Positions 33,301 to 46,212 are shown, counted from the first letter of the stretch. The stretch is DNA of 64,000 nucleotides from Chiridota heheva (GCA_020152595.1 JAIGNY010001673.1:62001-126000); one strand, 5' to 3'. Notes: generated by a model from the letters alone, not told the origin. Numbers and translations are program-made.

Positions 33301-35015
33301 AAAAAATGAACTGATCAAAATAGACTCAGGTAGCTTATGTCTAATAGACTGCACCCGTGGCCTTGCCAACTCAGTAGCGTCGAGTCATGAGGCTTCCAGG
33401 AGGTGAATCAGGTAAAAGTTAACAAAGTAAACTACTAACACAGACCTCCACGTCTCAGTAGCGTCGAGTCGGTGGTCATGGTGTAAGCAAAAACTCTGAG
33501 ACTATAATGATTTATATCGCCTCTTGGCATTTAGAAAAAATGTATATATATATAGAAAATATATATATATACTTACACCAAGGCTCCCCTATAAGGGATG
33601 TACTTACGACCCCTATGCGGGCGAGATGGGTCTGCGGGAGTTGCAAACATAGTGAGGCAAGCCACAGCAATTTAGTACATCAATTTTTTTTATCAGAAAC
33701 ATCACTATCTGAAAATCTTTAAACACGAGAGAAAATGCACAAAATGTAAATTCTTTAAAAGTGAGGGGTAGCGTGGAAAACACGAGCCACTGTGTAACTT
33801 GGTGACTGTGGAGATAAAAAGAAAAGAATAATTTTCCTGAAACGAGGACACCAGGGAGACCCTTTCAAGGTCTTTCCATCGCCCCAAAACTCAAGCTTGT
33901 AAATCAAAAACTCAGTCTTAATTATATGCAAGAGAAACGGACACGCAACATGTACTGGTAACATTGAATAAAATATAGGCTCTCTTGTAACAAGTGTAGC
34001 TCCTTGGAGCTGTATGAAGCTGACTCCACGAACACCCTGTGGTGACGTCGACCCAATACGCATGCGCCAACAATGAAAGAAGAAGTTGGCCTAATGCATA
34101 TGAGAACCTGTACTGAAGATATCCAAACATGTTAATACTATGCATAGTATAACTTTAGGCTCTCCTCGTGGAAGGGCGGGGCCGAGGGTGAAAAACACTA
34201 AGTCCAGGGGCAAAAGGTCCACTAAACAGGCACATTGGGTGCTCTAGGGACTAAAAACTACCGCTGCGAGAGTGGGACTCTCTCGAACTAGCCACCCGTT
34301 TTGTACGGATGGAAGCAAAAATACTCTATCCTAAGTGTAGGCTTAGTGGGAAAGTCCTGCAAGTAGGACCGAAGAATTCCCGGTCCCATGGCTACCTTGT
34401 CTTACCTCAAAAGACTTGAAAAGGATAGCAGAAAAAGGCCAAACAGCATCAAAATCTGCCTGGTAGAAGCTGCAAAGGAGAAAATTGTTAGAAAAGGTTA
34501 AAATTTTAATAAAGAAAATTTAGACCAGTTCCAGCGATCTTGTGATAACAACGCGCTGAAAAGAAGTGAGGGTTAGTAGAGGTATTATGGAGGTCAGGGC
34601 TGGGCTGGTAACTACGTTTTTAAGGTCAGTATATAGTGCATTAGAATCAGGTCATGTGACCAGATTGCATATTTAGAGCAGGGAAGGTAAGGTATAACTT
34701 GAAATGTTGTTCCTAAATCGTAGTCCCTCAAAATGATGGAAAAGCTTATTCCTGCTTAAGCATGACAAAGACGCCCAACACTTTTGGTCAGCATTTGCTG
34801 TATCACTAAAAACATACTAAGAAGGTCGCACTGTAATACATCACTTAATTTGCATAAAATATGCAAATTTATGCAATTTTGCTTGCTGTTTTCATGGTTT
34901 TTAATAGATTTTAAAGGAATTTAGTCAATGTTTCCTCTGTGTTACCTTGTACCATTAAATCTAATCAATCGGAAAACAAAATAATTAAGCGGCATTGGTA
35001 TATATTTTTACTCAC

Positions 35016-35255
35016 CGACTATAACTGCAAAAATACAGGCTGCAGCTGCACCCGTTGCTGGATCGCTGAAAATGTAAATGACCTCAGTCTGGGATGGTAC
35101 AAGGAACAAAGAGCCAGGAGAGTTAGAGGTTGCTCTTACTGCACTGGGAATTGAAGTGGGTTCTATCCAAAATACAGGGATGGAGGGTTCTCCAGCTTCG
35201 GCTATCGTGGTGATATCACTGGGACAGCTAAACACTGTCGGCGCTCTTGGGTTCA
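35016..35255 (-). CDS. HYR domain exon 12 (variant, short)
   Basis: 240-nt phase 1-1 exon, the shortest of the variant block. The acceptor is cactttcag and the donor is GTGAGT. It reads PRAPTVFSCPSDI, VFWIEPTSIPSAV, LVPSQTEVIYIFSDPATG and ACIFAVIVG. The missing 4-5 residues fall in the middle loop, where the usual SSG or DNSG segment is reduced to IPS. Both cysteines and the conserved tryptophan remain, so the fold should be intact. Confidence 0.9.
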
Positions 35256-35451
35256 CTGAAAGTGAGGATTAATTAGAGGATATGAGAAAATGATGCCAGA
35301 ATTTGATAACCATACAAAGTGAAATGAGAGTCCTATGGTTATCCCATTATTGTTATCATAATAGAAACCACTACCGCAAGGTACTACATCCATTATCATC
35401 AAATGATGATCATCAACATCATGAGCAACATTGCCATCATCTTTATTGCTA

Positions 35452-35885
35452 CCATCCTCCTACTCCTCATCCTCCTACTCCTCATCCTCCTACTCCTCAT
35501 CCTCCTACTTCTCATCCTCCTACTCCTCCTCCAACTCCTCATCCTCCTACTCCTCATCCTCCTACTCCTCATCCTCTTACTCACCCTCCTACTCCTCACC
35601 CTCCTACTCCTCATCCTCCTACCCCTCACCCTCCTACTCCTCATCCGCCTACTCCTCATCCTCCTACTCCTCATCCTCCTACTCCTCATCCTCCTAACTC
35701 CTCATCCTCCTAATCCTCATCCTCCCACTACTCCTACTCCTCACCCTCCTAATCCTCATCCTCCTACTCCTCATCCTCCTACTCCTCATCCTACTCCTCA
35801 CCCTCCTACTCCTCATCCTCCAACTCCTCCTCCTACTCCTCATCCTCCCTCCTCATCCTCCTACTCCCCATCCTCCAACTCCTCA
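35452..35885. repeat. 15-bp CT-rich minisatellite, about 28 copies
   Basis: The unit is ctcctcatcctccta, with losses towards the right end. It lies in the intron between HYR-11 and HYR-12. Several frames stay open on both strands only because of the low-complexity unit. Confidence 0.95.
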
Positions 35886-36064
35886 TCCAACTCCTCATCA
35901 TCATCATCACCATCAATTGTAATAGTACTGTACAAATAACATTATAACACCAAGCTCAATATGAATTCTGAAGTTACTCTTGGAATTTTCTCCATAAGAT
36001 GGTGGAAATAATTTCAAAAATACTCCCTGGAACAAATAGGTGCACTCCATAACATTTCACTTAC

Positions 36065-36316
36065 CAACAGACACAGTAAAAGTACATTCTGCGCTTGCTT
36101 GAGTAAGTGCATCGGTAAAGGTATAAGTCACTCTGCTGGTCGATGGAACTGCCACTGTGGTCCCTGGGGGCAATGTTGTAGCTCTCAAGGCCTGAGCACC
36201 ACTGCTTGTCGTAGCTGATGGTTCAATCCAAGTGATGGTGAACACTTCATCTCCAGCTTGTGCTGTGACTGTCTGGTCACTGGGACAGTTCACTATCACT
36301 GGTGGACTTGCACTAA
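36065..36316 (-). CDS. HYR domain exon 11 (variant)
   Basis: 252-nt phase 1-1 exon. The acceptor is ctacaaccag and the donor is GTAAGT. It reads SASPPVIVNCPSD, ITWIEPSATTSSG, VAVPSTSRVTYTFTD and SAECTFTVSVG. It is a very regular member of the variant class, with TSSG for the acidic loop and VPST before strand six. It shares the SASPP or RASPP start with HYR-10, so the two look like neighbouring duplicates. Confidence 0.92.
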
Positions 36317-36797
36317 CTGGTTGTAGAGTAAAATGAGTCAAGTTAGTATATTTATAATCAAGTTGCTTGACACCTGATGTTTTCAGGTTAGAGCCTAAAA
36401 AAGTATTTGGAACCTACAGATTGTTCCTTAAATAAAAAAGCTTTAAATTCTAAATAAAACAATCTTTCGATTTCAATTTTTTTATTTGCAGTTTCCTAAT
36501 CATGATGAGCTTGCAGGCATTTGAAATGTAGTTGTACAGAGTATCTTATGCAAATAAGAATAGTTATAATGTTCAGGTTCTAGCACAAGTGAATGAGAGG
36601 AAGAGAGAAATCAAAAGCAAGAAGATGTGGTTCATTGGTCACATGATCTGACGATGGATTTTTAAAGGCAGTTGTTAGATGGCAGGACAGAAGGAAGGAA
36701 CAAGAGGTAGACCAAGAAGATCATGGTATGGAAAAATCAGCTTTTTATTACAGCAGCTGAAGATGGAGCTAGTTGGAGGACCATGAGAGCCAGATCC
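36317..36797. other. Intron between HYR-10 and HYR-11, unclassified part
   Basis: AT-rich sequence without a recognised repeat, leading into the 52-bp array. Confidence 0.5.
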
Positions 36798-39472
36798 TTT
36801 ACAGGAAATGGCACCGGATAGGTATAGGTAGGTAATGATGGACAGGACATAGCAAGTATAGGTAGGTAATGATGGTTGACTAATGGACAAGACATAGCAC
36901 CAGATAGGTATAGGTAGGTAATGATGGCTGACTAATGGACAAGACATAGCACCAGATAGGTATAGGTAGGTAATGATGGTTGACTAATGGACAAGACATG
37001 GCACCGGATAGGTATAGGTAGGTAATGATAGTTGACTAATGACTAATAGGAGGTAAGTAATAATGGTTGACTAATGGACAAGGCACCGGTTAGGTATAGG
37101 TAGGTAATGATATGATGTTGACTAATGGACAAGACATAGCACCGGATAGGTATAGGTAAGTAATAATGGTTGACTAATAGAACAAGTAGCACCGGAAGGT
37201 AAAAGGTAATGATGGTTGACTAATGGACAAGACGGATAGGCATAGGTAGGTAATGATGGTTGACTAATGGACAAGACATAGCACCGGTTAGGTAAAGGTA
37301 GGTAATCATGGTTGACTAATAGACAAGACACAGCACCGAATAGGTATAGGTAGGTAATGATGGGTTGACTAATGGACAAGAGGCATATGTAGGTAATGAT
37401 GGTTGACTAATGGCAACCGGATAGGTAAAGGTAGGTAATGATGGTTGACTAATGGACAAGACATAGCACCAGATAGGCATAGGTAGGTAATGATGGTTGA
37501 CTAATGGACAAGACATAGCACCGGATAGGTAGGTAATGATGGTTGACTAATGGACAAGACACAGCACCGGATAGGTATAGGTAAGTAATAATGGTTGACT
37601 AATGGACAAGACATAGCACCGGATAGGCATAGGTAGGTAATGATGGTTGACTAATGGACAAGACATAGCACCGGATAGGTAAAGGTAGGTAATGATGGTT
37701 GACTAATGGACAAGACATAGCACCGGATAGGCATAGGTAGGTAATGATAGTTGACTAATGGACAAGACATAGCACCGGATAGGTAAAGGTAGGTAATGAG
37801 GTGACTAATGGACAAGTAATAATGGTTGACTAATGGACAAGACATAGCACCGGATAGGTATAGGTAGGTAGGTAATGATGGTTGACTAATGGACAAGACA
37901 TAGCACCGGATAGGTATAGGTAGGTAATGATGGTTGACTAATGGACAAGACATAGCACCGGATAGGTATAGGTAGGTAATGATGGTTGACTAATGGACAA
38001 GACATAGCACCGGTTAGGTATAGGTAGGTAATGATGGTTGACTAATAGACAAGACACAGCACCGAATAGGTATAGGTAGGTAATGATGGTTGACTAATGG
38101 ACAAGACACAGCACCGGATAGGTATAGGTAAGTAATAATGGTTGACTAATAGCACCGGATAGGTATAGGTAGGTAATGATGGTTGACTAATGGACAAGAC
38201 ATAGCACCGGATAGGTATAGGTAGGTAATGATGGTTGACTAATGGACAAGACATAGCACCGGATAGGTAAAGGTAGGTAATGATGGTTGACTAATGGACA
38301 AGACATAGCACCGGATAGGTAAAGGTAGGTAATGATGGTTGACTAATGGACAAGACATAGCACCGGATAGGTATAGGTAAGTAATAATGGTTGACTAATG
38401 GACAAGACATAGCACCGGATAGGTAAAGGTAGGTAATGATGGTTGACTAATGGACAAGACATAGCATTGGATAGGTATAGGTAAGTAATGATGGTTGACT
38501 AATGGACAAGACATAGCACCGGATAGGTATAGGTAGGTAATGATGGTTGACTAATGGACAAGACATAGCACCGGATAGGTATAGGTAAGTAATAATGGTT
38601 GACTAATGGACAAGACATAGCACCGGATAGGTAAAGGTAGGTAATGATGGTTGACTAATGGACAAGACATAGAAAGGTATAGGTAAGTAATAATGGTTGA
38701 CTAATGGACAAGACATAGCACTGGATAGGTATAGGTAGGTAATGATGGTTGACTAATAGACAAGACATAGCACCGAATAGGTATAGGTAGGTAATGATGG
38801 TTGACTAATGGACAAGACACAGCACCGGATAGGTATAGGTAGGTAATGATGGTTGACTAATGGACAAGACATAGCACCGGATAGGTAAAGGTAGGTAATG
38901 ATGGTTGACTAATGGACAATGGTTGAGGTATATAGTAATGATGGTTGACTAATGGACAAGACATAGCACCGGTTAGGTATAGGTAAGTAATAATGGTTGA
39001 CTAATGGACAAGACATAGCACTGGATAGGTATAGGTAAGTAATAATGGTTGACTAATAGACAAGACAAGACATAATGGTTGACTAATGGACAAGACATAG
39101 GTATAGGTAAAGGTAGGTAATGATGGTTGACTAATGGACAAGACACAGCACCGTTAGGTATAGGTAATAATGGTTGACTAATGGACAAGACATAGCAATG
39201 ATAGTTGACTAATAGACAAGACATAGCACTGAATAGGTATAGGTAGGTAATGATGGTTGACTAATGGACAAGACACAGCACCGAATAGGCATAGGTAGGT
39301 AATGATAGTTGACTAATGGACAAGACATAGCACCGGTTAGGTATAGGTAGATAATGATGGTTGACTAATGGACAAGACACAGCACTGGATAGGTATAGGT
39401 AAGTAATAATGGTTGACTAATGGACAAGACATAGCACCGGATAGGTATAGGTAGGTAATGATGGTTGACTAT
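36798..39472. repeat. 52-bp minisatellite, about 50 copies
   Basis: The unit starts ggtataggtaggtaatgatg, continues gttgactaatggacaagaca and ends tagcaccggata. It is 2.7 kb long with many partial units (for example 37795-37820, 38915-38945, 39060-39110) and alternates tata and taaa or ggtaatg and agtaata variants, suggesting higher-order repeats. It fills most of the intron between HYR-10 and HYR-11. Confidence 0.96.
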
Positions 39473-39826
39473 TATAATAAGATTCCTTAGTAATGGTCTT
39501 CCCTATGAAGTATATTTAGCAACACAAATATATCCCATTTCAACCTATATGTTGTCCTGCAAACAAGGGTGACATTGTTTGTCTTTGCTACGTGGATAAA
39601 TGTGAAATAATATCTGCTGATCTGGTCTTGTAGCAAGAAGTTAAGTTAATGTGGTGGAATGGTTTATCATTTGTGGCTTGTAAGTTTGTGGTACATACTT
39701 GTAAGCAGGGACTGTAGTAATATCAAACAAATATTAAATCAAAATTAAGAACTATAATGTTTACAAATTAGTTACTTCCTCAATAAAACCTTTCAAATAA
39801 GGCAACAAAATGATTTCACTACTTAC
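39473..39826. other. Unclassified intron next to HYR-10
   Basis: 354 bp, AT-rich, between the 52-bp array and the HYR-10 donor. No features were recognised. Confidence 0.6.
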
Positions 39827-40078
39827 CAACTTGGACAGTAAACTGGCAAAGAGCTACTTCTCCCAGAACAGGATCGATGAAAGTATATGTCACTTGGGTG
39901 ATTGACGGAACACCAAATGATGTGCCAGGAGCATGCGTGGATGAACGCACAGCTTGCACTCCACTGTCTGTTTGAGCAGTGGGCGCAGTCCATGACACAA
40001 GAGTTGTTGATTGGTCAACCTGGGCTGGAAAGAAAATATCCTGGGGACATCCAGATACAACTGGAGGCGATGCACGAA
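39827..40078 (-). CDS. HYR domain exon 10 (variant)
   Basis: 252-nt phase 1-1 exon. The acceptor is attctttag and the donor is GTAAGT. It has no in-frame ATG at its start, so it is easily missed by ORF callers; the frame is set by the splice sites. It reads ASPPVVSGCPQDI, VSWTAPTAQTDSG, STHAPGTSFGVPS and YTFIDPVLGEVALCQF. The STHAPG loop matches RTHAPG in HYR-6. The neighbouring intron on the gene's downstream side holds the large 52-bp array. Confidence 0.9.
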
Positions 40079-40439
40079 CTAAAGAATAAAATATAAAGAC
40101 AAGGATTAATATAAAAAAGGAGTTTTATAGGTAAAACATAAGGCCATCCACCATGCTTCAGATTCACAAAATAATATCTCACAATGTGTAACTGCCAAGC
40201 TTGCATATGGCGCACTATTATAAATCTTGTATCTATATGCCAGCTGCATAAAATATACTATGAATTCTAAAGAGATACATATAAAGTTGGCAAAAGATAT
40301 GTCAGTTCAGAAAGAGGAGTAGATGTCAGGTTTGGTACACTTTGGAAAGTAGATGATCAGAAAGCATCTTATGAGAGACAAAAAGAAGGTACAAACAACA
40401 ATGACACACCCAGCAACACAATCATTAGAATCACCATTA

Positions 40440-41150
40440 GAAAATTAACAAATTACCATAAGAATTGCCATCATTAAAATCAGCATCAGACAAGTCTCCA
40501 AAATGATCAACATCAGCACCATCAAAATGGTTTTCATCAAAATCATCCTCATCATATTAATATCATAAAAATCCCCATCACCCAAATCTTCATCATCAAA
40601 ATCCTCATCATCAAAATACCCATCACCGAAATCCTCATCACCAAAATCCTCATCATTAAAATCCTCACCACCAAAATCCTCCTCATCAAAATCCTCATCA
40701 CCAAAATCCTCATCACCAAAATTCTCATCACCAAAATCCTTAACATAAAAATCACCACCAAAATCAACAAAATGCATCATTAATATCAAAATCAACATCA
40801 TTGACATCAATCCCCATATAAATGAATTCATCATTACCATCTCTCAAATTCATCAATGACATCAACATATAAATATTCATCATTACCATCTCTATTCATC
40901 ATCATCATCATTATCATCTCTATGCATCATCATCATCATCATCTAAATCATCATCATCATTATCATCTCCATTCATCATCATCATCATCACCTCCATTCA
41001 TCATCTCATCATCATCATCATCATCATTACCATCTCATTCATCATCTCCATTCATCATCATCATTATCATCATCATTATCATCTCCATTCATCATCATCA
41101 TCATATAAATATTCATCATTACCATCTCCATTCATCATCATACTGATGCT
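40440..41150. repeat. Low-complexity block: 15-bp array then ATC-rich repeats
   Basis: 40545-40755 repeats aaaatcctcatcacc. 40873-41150 is (ATC)n with cattcatctc interruptions. It lies in the intron between HYR-9 and HYR-10. Open frames across it (DEDFGDEDFG minus, SSSSS plus) are products of composition. Confidence 0.92.
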
Positions 41151-41497
41151 AAACATCGTTTTTCAAACAAGAGATTAGGACCATTGGCACAAGGCAGATC
41201 AACTTAAAAATTCTGCCACATATAAAAAAAGTGCAGCTGATTCAGATTAAATGATTAAAAGACATCATTTAATAAGAATTGAGCAAACTTCATCTTTTGG
41301 CTGAGAAAATAGGATATTTAACCATGATGATGATCAAGCTACTCTGAGGCTGTGACAAGACAAGGATTCAGATCAAAAATGCCAGACTGGTATTAAGTGT
41401 CAAACAAAAAACTGACGGTGCAAATAGAATAAAAGTGAGGGTAAAAGGATCAAATCAAATTGTGATATTTGGTAAGAGATAACACACCATCTAAAAG

Positions 41498-42388
41498 AGG
41501 ACTAATGCACAGTAAAAGAGAACTAACACACACTACTAATAGAGGACTAACACACATTATCTAACAGAGGACTAACACACACTATCTAATAGAGGACACA
41601 CACATTATCTAAAAGACTAACACACACTATTTAAAAGAGGACTAACACATTATCTAAAAGAGGACTAACACACACTATTTAAAAGAGGACTAACACATTA
41701 TCTAAAAGAGGACTAACACACTATCTAAAAGAGGATTAACACACACACTATCTAAAAGGGGACTAACACACATTATTTAAAAGAGAACTAACACACCACT
41801 ATCTAAAAGAGGACTAACACACACTATCTAAAAGAGGATTAACACACACTATTTAAAAGAGAACTAACACACACTATCTAAAAGAGAACTAACACACACT
41901 ATTTAAAAGAGAACTAACACACTATCTAAAAGAGGACTAACACATCCTATTTAAAAGAGGACTAACACTATTTAAAAGAGGACTAACACACACTATCTAA
42001 AAGAGGACTAATACACACTATCTAAAAGAGGACTAACACTATTTAAAAGAGAACTAACACACACATCTAAATGAGGACTAACACATTATCTAAAAGAGGA
42101 CTAACACACCCTATCTAAAAGAGGACTAACACACACTATCTAAAAGAGGACTAACACACCCTATCTACAAGAGGACTTACACACACTATCTACAAGAGGA
42201 CTAACACATCTAAAAGAGGATAAACACACTCTATTTAAAAAAGAAATAACACTATCTAAAAAAGAAGTAACACTATCTAAAAGAGGACTAAACACTATCT
42301 AAAAGAGGACTAACACATTATCTAAAGAAAACTAACACACAGTATCTAAAAAAGAATAAGACACATTATCTAAAAGAGGAGTACAAAT
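41498..42388. repeat. 25-bp minisatellite with length variants, about 37 copies
   Basis: The unit is about aaagaggactaacacacact plus atcta, ranging from 18 to 27 bp through losses of ac or acac. It lies in the intron between HYR-9 and HYR-10. Confidence 0.94.
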
Positions 42389-43009
42389 GGATTACAAAGA
42401 CATCAGTTTCTTCTCTAAAGAAGAATGGAAAATGACTAAACATTAAAAGATTAGGTCATTGGTTCAGCAAGTTCACTGCAAATTAAAGAGCCAGGACTTT
42501 TATAAAACAAAGTGGTGATTAAATTACTTTAAATATCTGGTTCTTTTACGTATATATCAAATTTTGTTAAATATGATTGATGTCAAAAGTCTACTATAGA
42601 AGGTTCATGCTGTCATCATTTCTCAGCAATTGTTAATGTTTTTTTTCATCAAATTTTCCTCAGATGTTAAGTTGTAGTGATTTTACTAGATTCTGTTTAC
42701 TACTTTTCCAATATATCTGATGGCTTTAAAGTCACAAATCCATAAGGAAAAAATATACAATAAAACATGATTATGAAAATGTGATGTCACCATTAGTCTG
42801 CTACTCAAGAGCTTGAACACAGAACTAATTCTGTAAGAGACAGGTCATCTGCAGTGAGTTTCAAAACAAATGTCAGAAAGCCTTAGAACCTCCATAGAAT
42901 CAAGAGAATACTGAAAGAAGCATACAAAGAAATACCAAGAACCCAATCTCTTTCTAAAACAGCAAAAGCACGATGAATAACTCTGGCTATAAATTTTCTG
43001 TCCAATGCA
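42389..43009. other. Unclassified intron sequence
   Basis: AT-rich sequence with poly-T runs. No domain or repeat was recognised. Confidence 0.5.
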
Positions 43010-43275
43010 TCCAAACTCACCAGATTGTTTATAACTCACTAATGAAAACATCCTTTTAAAAGTCCAAATAAATCCTCAGCCCCACATTACATGCATGACT
43101 TAGCCCTGCAGTAACCAAATCCACAATACCTGGCTCTTCACAATGAGTTTCATTGTGTGCATATAGATGATTGGGAGTGTAATCACTGATGGGTAAAATC
43201 ACTGAACTATCTGTGGTGGGTTTCTTAACTGCTTCTAGCAGAGTCTAAAAGTCATACCCGCCGAAATGGAAGTTG
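43010..43275 (+). repeat. Diverged repeat shared with 3955-4195
   Basis: Colinear words caccagattgttta, acatgcatgac, gccctgcagta and cgaaatgga. Like its partner, it sits just beyond a HYR donor (HYR-9). Confidence 0.5.
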
Positions 43276-43365
43276 TTGCGGGTGAAAAGACTGAAAATTT
43301 GTAGCGAGGATCGAGCGTATGAGGGAGCGCAAACTATCTACCAGCAAATCTAGATTCTGACTCAC

Positions 43366-43617
43366 AAACGGTCACCACAAATGAACACGTGGCGGTGGTG
43401 CTAAGCGATGGATCAGTAAAGGTGTATGTAACGATCCTCTGAGAGGGGGCTGCAAACACTGTTCCGGAAGTCAGAGTGGTAGTCACAACTGGTGGGATAC
43501 CAGAGCTGGTGATAGCTGAAGGCTCCAGCCACGTCACTACCACTTGAGATTGATCACTTCGTGCAGTAACTAAGAAATCTCCTGGGCAATTGGTGACCAC
43601 TGGAAGAGGTGACCCAA
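43366..43617 (-). CDS. HYR domain exon 9 (variant)
   Basis: 252-nt phase 1-1 exon. The acceptor is accattgtag and the donor is GTGAGT. It reads GSPLPVVTNCPGDF, VTWLEPSAITSSG and APSQRIVTYTFTDPSLSTTATCSF. A third cysteine seen just past the last strand in the unspliced frame is an artefact: the split codon becomes phenylalanine once joined to HYR-10. The ITSSG loop is shared with HYR-11 (TTSSG). Confidence 0.9.
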
Positions 43618-43837
43618 CTACAATGGTATTAAGAATGATAATGAACCAGAAAACCCAAAAGGTTTTGAGGTTCCGATGCAGAATATGGATTTTAAATTTG
43701 AACTATTGTATAATAAATGTTATAGCACAATGGGCTCAACATTACATTGACTACCTAATAACTTACAGTCCTCACAAGAAAGGAATTCAACAAGTTTTAT
43801 CCCATTAACCTGTATTCACTTGCTAACAACTTACCCC

Positions 43838-46085
43838 ACTAAACATAGCGGGGATATTTTCGAGTCTTATACTTACCTTCCATGCTATAAATATGCAATC
43901 TGGTCCAATAACCTGATTCTAATGCACTTCTAACTGACCTTAAAAACAGTTACGAACCCAGCCCTGACCTCCATTATACCTCTAACATCCCTTCTTTTCG
44001 GCATGTTGCTGTCACAACATCGCTAGAACTGGCCAAAAACAATTCTTTAAATGTTTGCCTTTTTCTAAGAATTTTCATCCTCGCAGCTCCTACCATACAG
44101 GTTTTTACACTGTTTGGCATTTTCTTCTTTTTTCAAGTCACCTGAGGTAAGACAAGGCGGCCATGGTAACGGGAAATATTCAGTCCGACTCACAGGACTT
44201 TCCCCATTAAGCTTACACTTAAGTTAGAGTGTTTTTTGCTTCCATCCGTACAAAACAGGTGGCTAGAACAAGAGAGTCCCACTCACACGGCGGGTGTTTT
44301 TAGTCCTTAGAGTACCTGGTGTGCTACTTTAGAGGACCCCATTCCCTTGGGTTAAAGTGGTTTTTATCCTAGGTCCCCACCTTGCCACAAGGATAGCCTA
44401 GCGTTATACAGTGCATATGTATTAACATGTTAGGATGTCTTCAATACAGGTTCTCATATGCATTAAGCCAACTTCTCGTTTTGATGTTGGCACATGTGCA
44501 AGAGGTCGACGTCACCACAAGATGAGTGAGAAGTCGGCTTCAGCCAGCTTCAAGGAGCTACAGCTATTACAAGAGAGCCAATATATTATTTTATGTTACC
44601 ATACAGAGCATAAGTTCATACCTTTTGCATATAATTAAGACAAAGTTTTTAATTTATGAACTTGATTAAGAGACCCTGGAGAGACCCTGGAGGGGGGGGG
44701 AAGGTTCCCTTGTGCCCCCTTTTTGAGAAAGAAGTCACCTTTTCTTTTTATCTCCACAGACACCAAGATCACACGAATTTGTGTTTTCTACGCTACCCCT
44801 GTGCATTTAAAGATTTTACATTTCATGCATTTTCTTGGGTTTTTAATTTTTTTAGATACAAGTCTATCTGATTCTTTTTTCTGGTGTACTAAATTGCTGT
44901 GGCTTGCCTCATACCATGTCTTGGCCGTGTAAGGGTCGTAAGTACATCCCCCATAGGGGAGCTTTGGTGTAAGTTAATATATATATATATATACATGTAT
45001 ATATACTTATTTTCAAAGGCCAAGAGGCGCTTCACGTTAAATATATCATGTCTCAATATAGTCTCTCATAATTTTCTGCTTATGCCACGACCCACAGCTC
45101 GTTGATACTGAGCCATGGAGGTCTGACACAGTAGTCTATTTTGTTAACTTATACTGACTTACCCGCTGCTTGACCCTACCGAGTCGGCAAGGCCATGGGC
45201 AGAGGTCTGTCAGACCTACGTTATTCTTGAAAATATATTGATTAGCTAAGTTGTGTCTTAATGACTTAACTTAGAATAATACTAGCACCCACATCTTGAT
45301 GATACTGAGTCAGTGGGGCGCAGGTAGTGGTGGGTGATTCCTTATTACACCGCTGTGGACCACGGTTCCATGTAAGGCCACAAGAAGCGGCATCCTAAGT
45401 GAGTTACAAGCAATTTTACGGCTTGCAGTAGAGCCATTAGATTACTTTAATGGGCCCAAATGGCTCCGTACGGGTCCGAACGGCTCCACAGCATGGGTTC
45501 ACAGCTCCCTACTGGTCCATGACACGGCTTTATGGCTCCATACAGGTCCATTGCATTGTTCCGTATGGGTCCATACGGCTTCGTATACAAGCTTCACGGG
45601 TCCATACGGCTCCGTATACAAGCTTTATGGGTCCATACGGCTCCATATCAAGCTTACAGGTCCATACGGCTCCATATACAAGCTCTACGGGTCCATTTGG
45701 CTCTGTATACAAGCTTTACGGGTCCATACAGCTCCGTATACAAGCTTTACGGGTCCATACAGCTCCGTATACAAGCTTTACGGGTTCATACAGCTCCGTA
45801 TATAAGCTTTACAGGTCCATACGGCTCCGTATACAAGCTTTACGAGTCCATACAGCTCCGTATACAAGCTTTACGGGTCCATACGCCTCCGTTTACAAGC
45901 TTTACGGGTCCATACGGCTCCGTATACAAGCTTTACAGGTCCATACGGCTCCGTATACAAGCTTTATGGGTCCATACGGCTCCGTATACAAGCTTTACAG
46001 GTCCATACGGCTCCGTATACAAGCTTTACAGGTCCATACGACTCCGTATGCAAGCTTTACAGGTCCATACGACTCCGATAAATAA
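43838..46085 (+). mobile_element. DIRS-like element, 5' fragment (copy 3)
   Basis: Begins taccccactaaacatagcgg, then ttatacttaccttccatgct, the same terminus as copy 2, and continues colinear with the reverse complement of 34710 down to about 32300 (for example tccatccgtacaaaac and ggtggctagaac). It lacks the coding part. It ends in the 30-bp array and lies in opposite orientation to copy 2, within the intron between HYR-8 and HYR-9. Confidence 0.75.
45590..46075. repeat. 30-bp minisatellite, about 16 copies
   Basis: The unit is ggtccatacggctccgtata plus caagctttac. It is a multiple of 3, so several plus-strand frames stay open (SIRLRIQAL, APYTSFTGP). It arose within the non-coding region of DIRS-like copy 3; irregular versions occur in copy 2. 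Confidence 0.93.
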
Positions 46086-46212
46086 ATATGATTAAGTAAA
46101 TATGAAGTAAATATGAAATAAATATGAATATATCAAATATGAAACAAAACAGACATGTGTTTGTTAAAATATGTCTTAAGTATCTCTCAAAAACTCTTAT
46201 TTAACATCTGCT

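Larger units (their letters stand above)
27771..34712 (-). mobile_element. DIRS-like retrotransposon, about 6.9 kb, degenerate (copy 2)
   Basis: About 130 bp at 27800-27930 recurs inverted at about 34570-34700, fitting the inverted terminal repeats of DIRS elements. The left end begins with a ccgctaagtgtagcggg palindrome. Minus-strand remnants are RT/RNase H connection (29454-29840), RNase H (29090-29520) and a recombinase C-end region (about 28400-28960). A MITE D copy is inserted at 30309-30768. Region 30780-33300 is non-coding and rich in gagccgta and gtatggg words. Frames are broken throughout. Confidence 0.75.

Noticed and set aside
35403-35939. 178-codon plus-strand frame rich in leucine and isoleucine
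   Set aside because: It is a reading of the 15-bp CT-rich array. Other frames of the same array are equally open, and there are no gene features around it.
40445-40840. 131-codon acidic frame (DEDFGDEDFG) on the gene's strand
   Set aside because: Derived from the 15-bp aaaatcctcatcacc array in an intron, with no acceptor and donor pair in the right phase.
45450-46095. Overlapping plus-strand frames of 211 and 187 codons
   Set aside because: The 30-bp unit is a multiple of 3 and open in more than one frame, and it lies in the non-coding part of a DIRS-like fragment.
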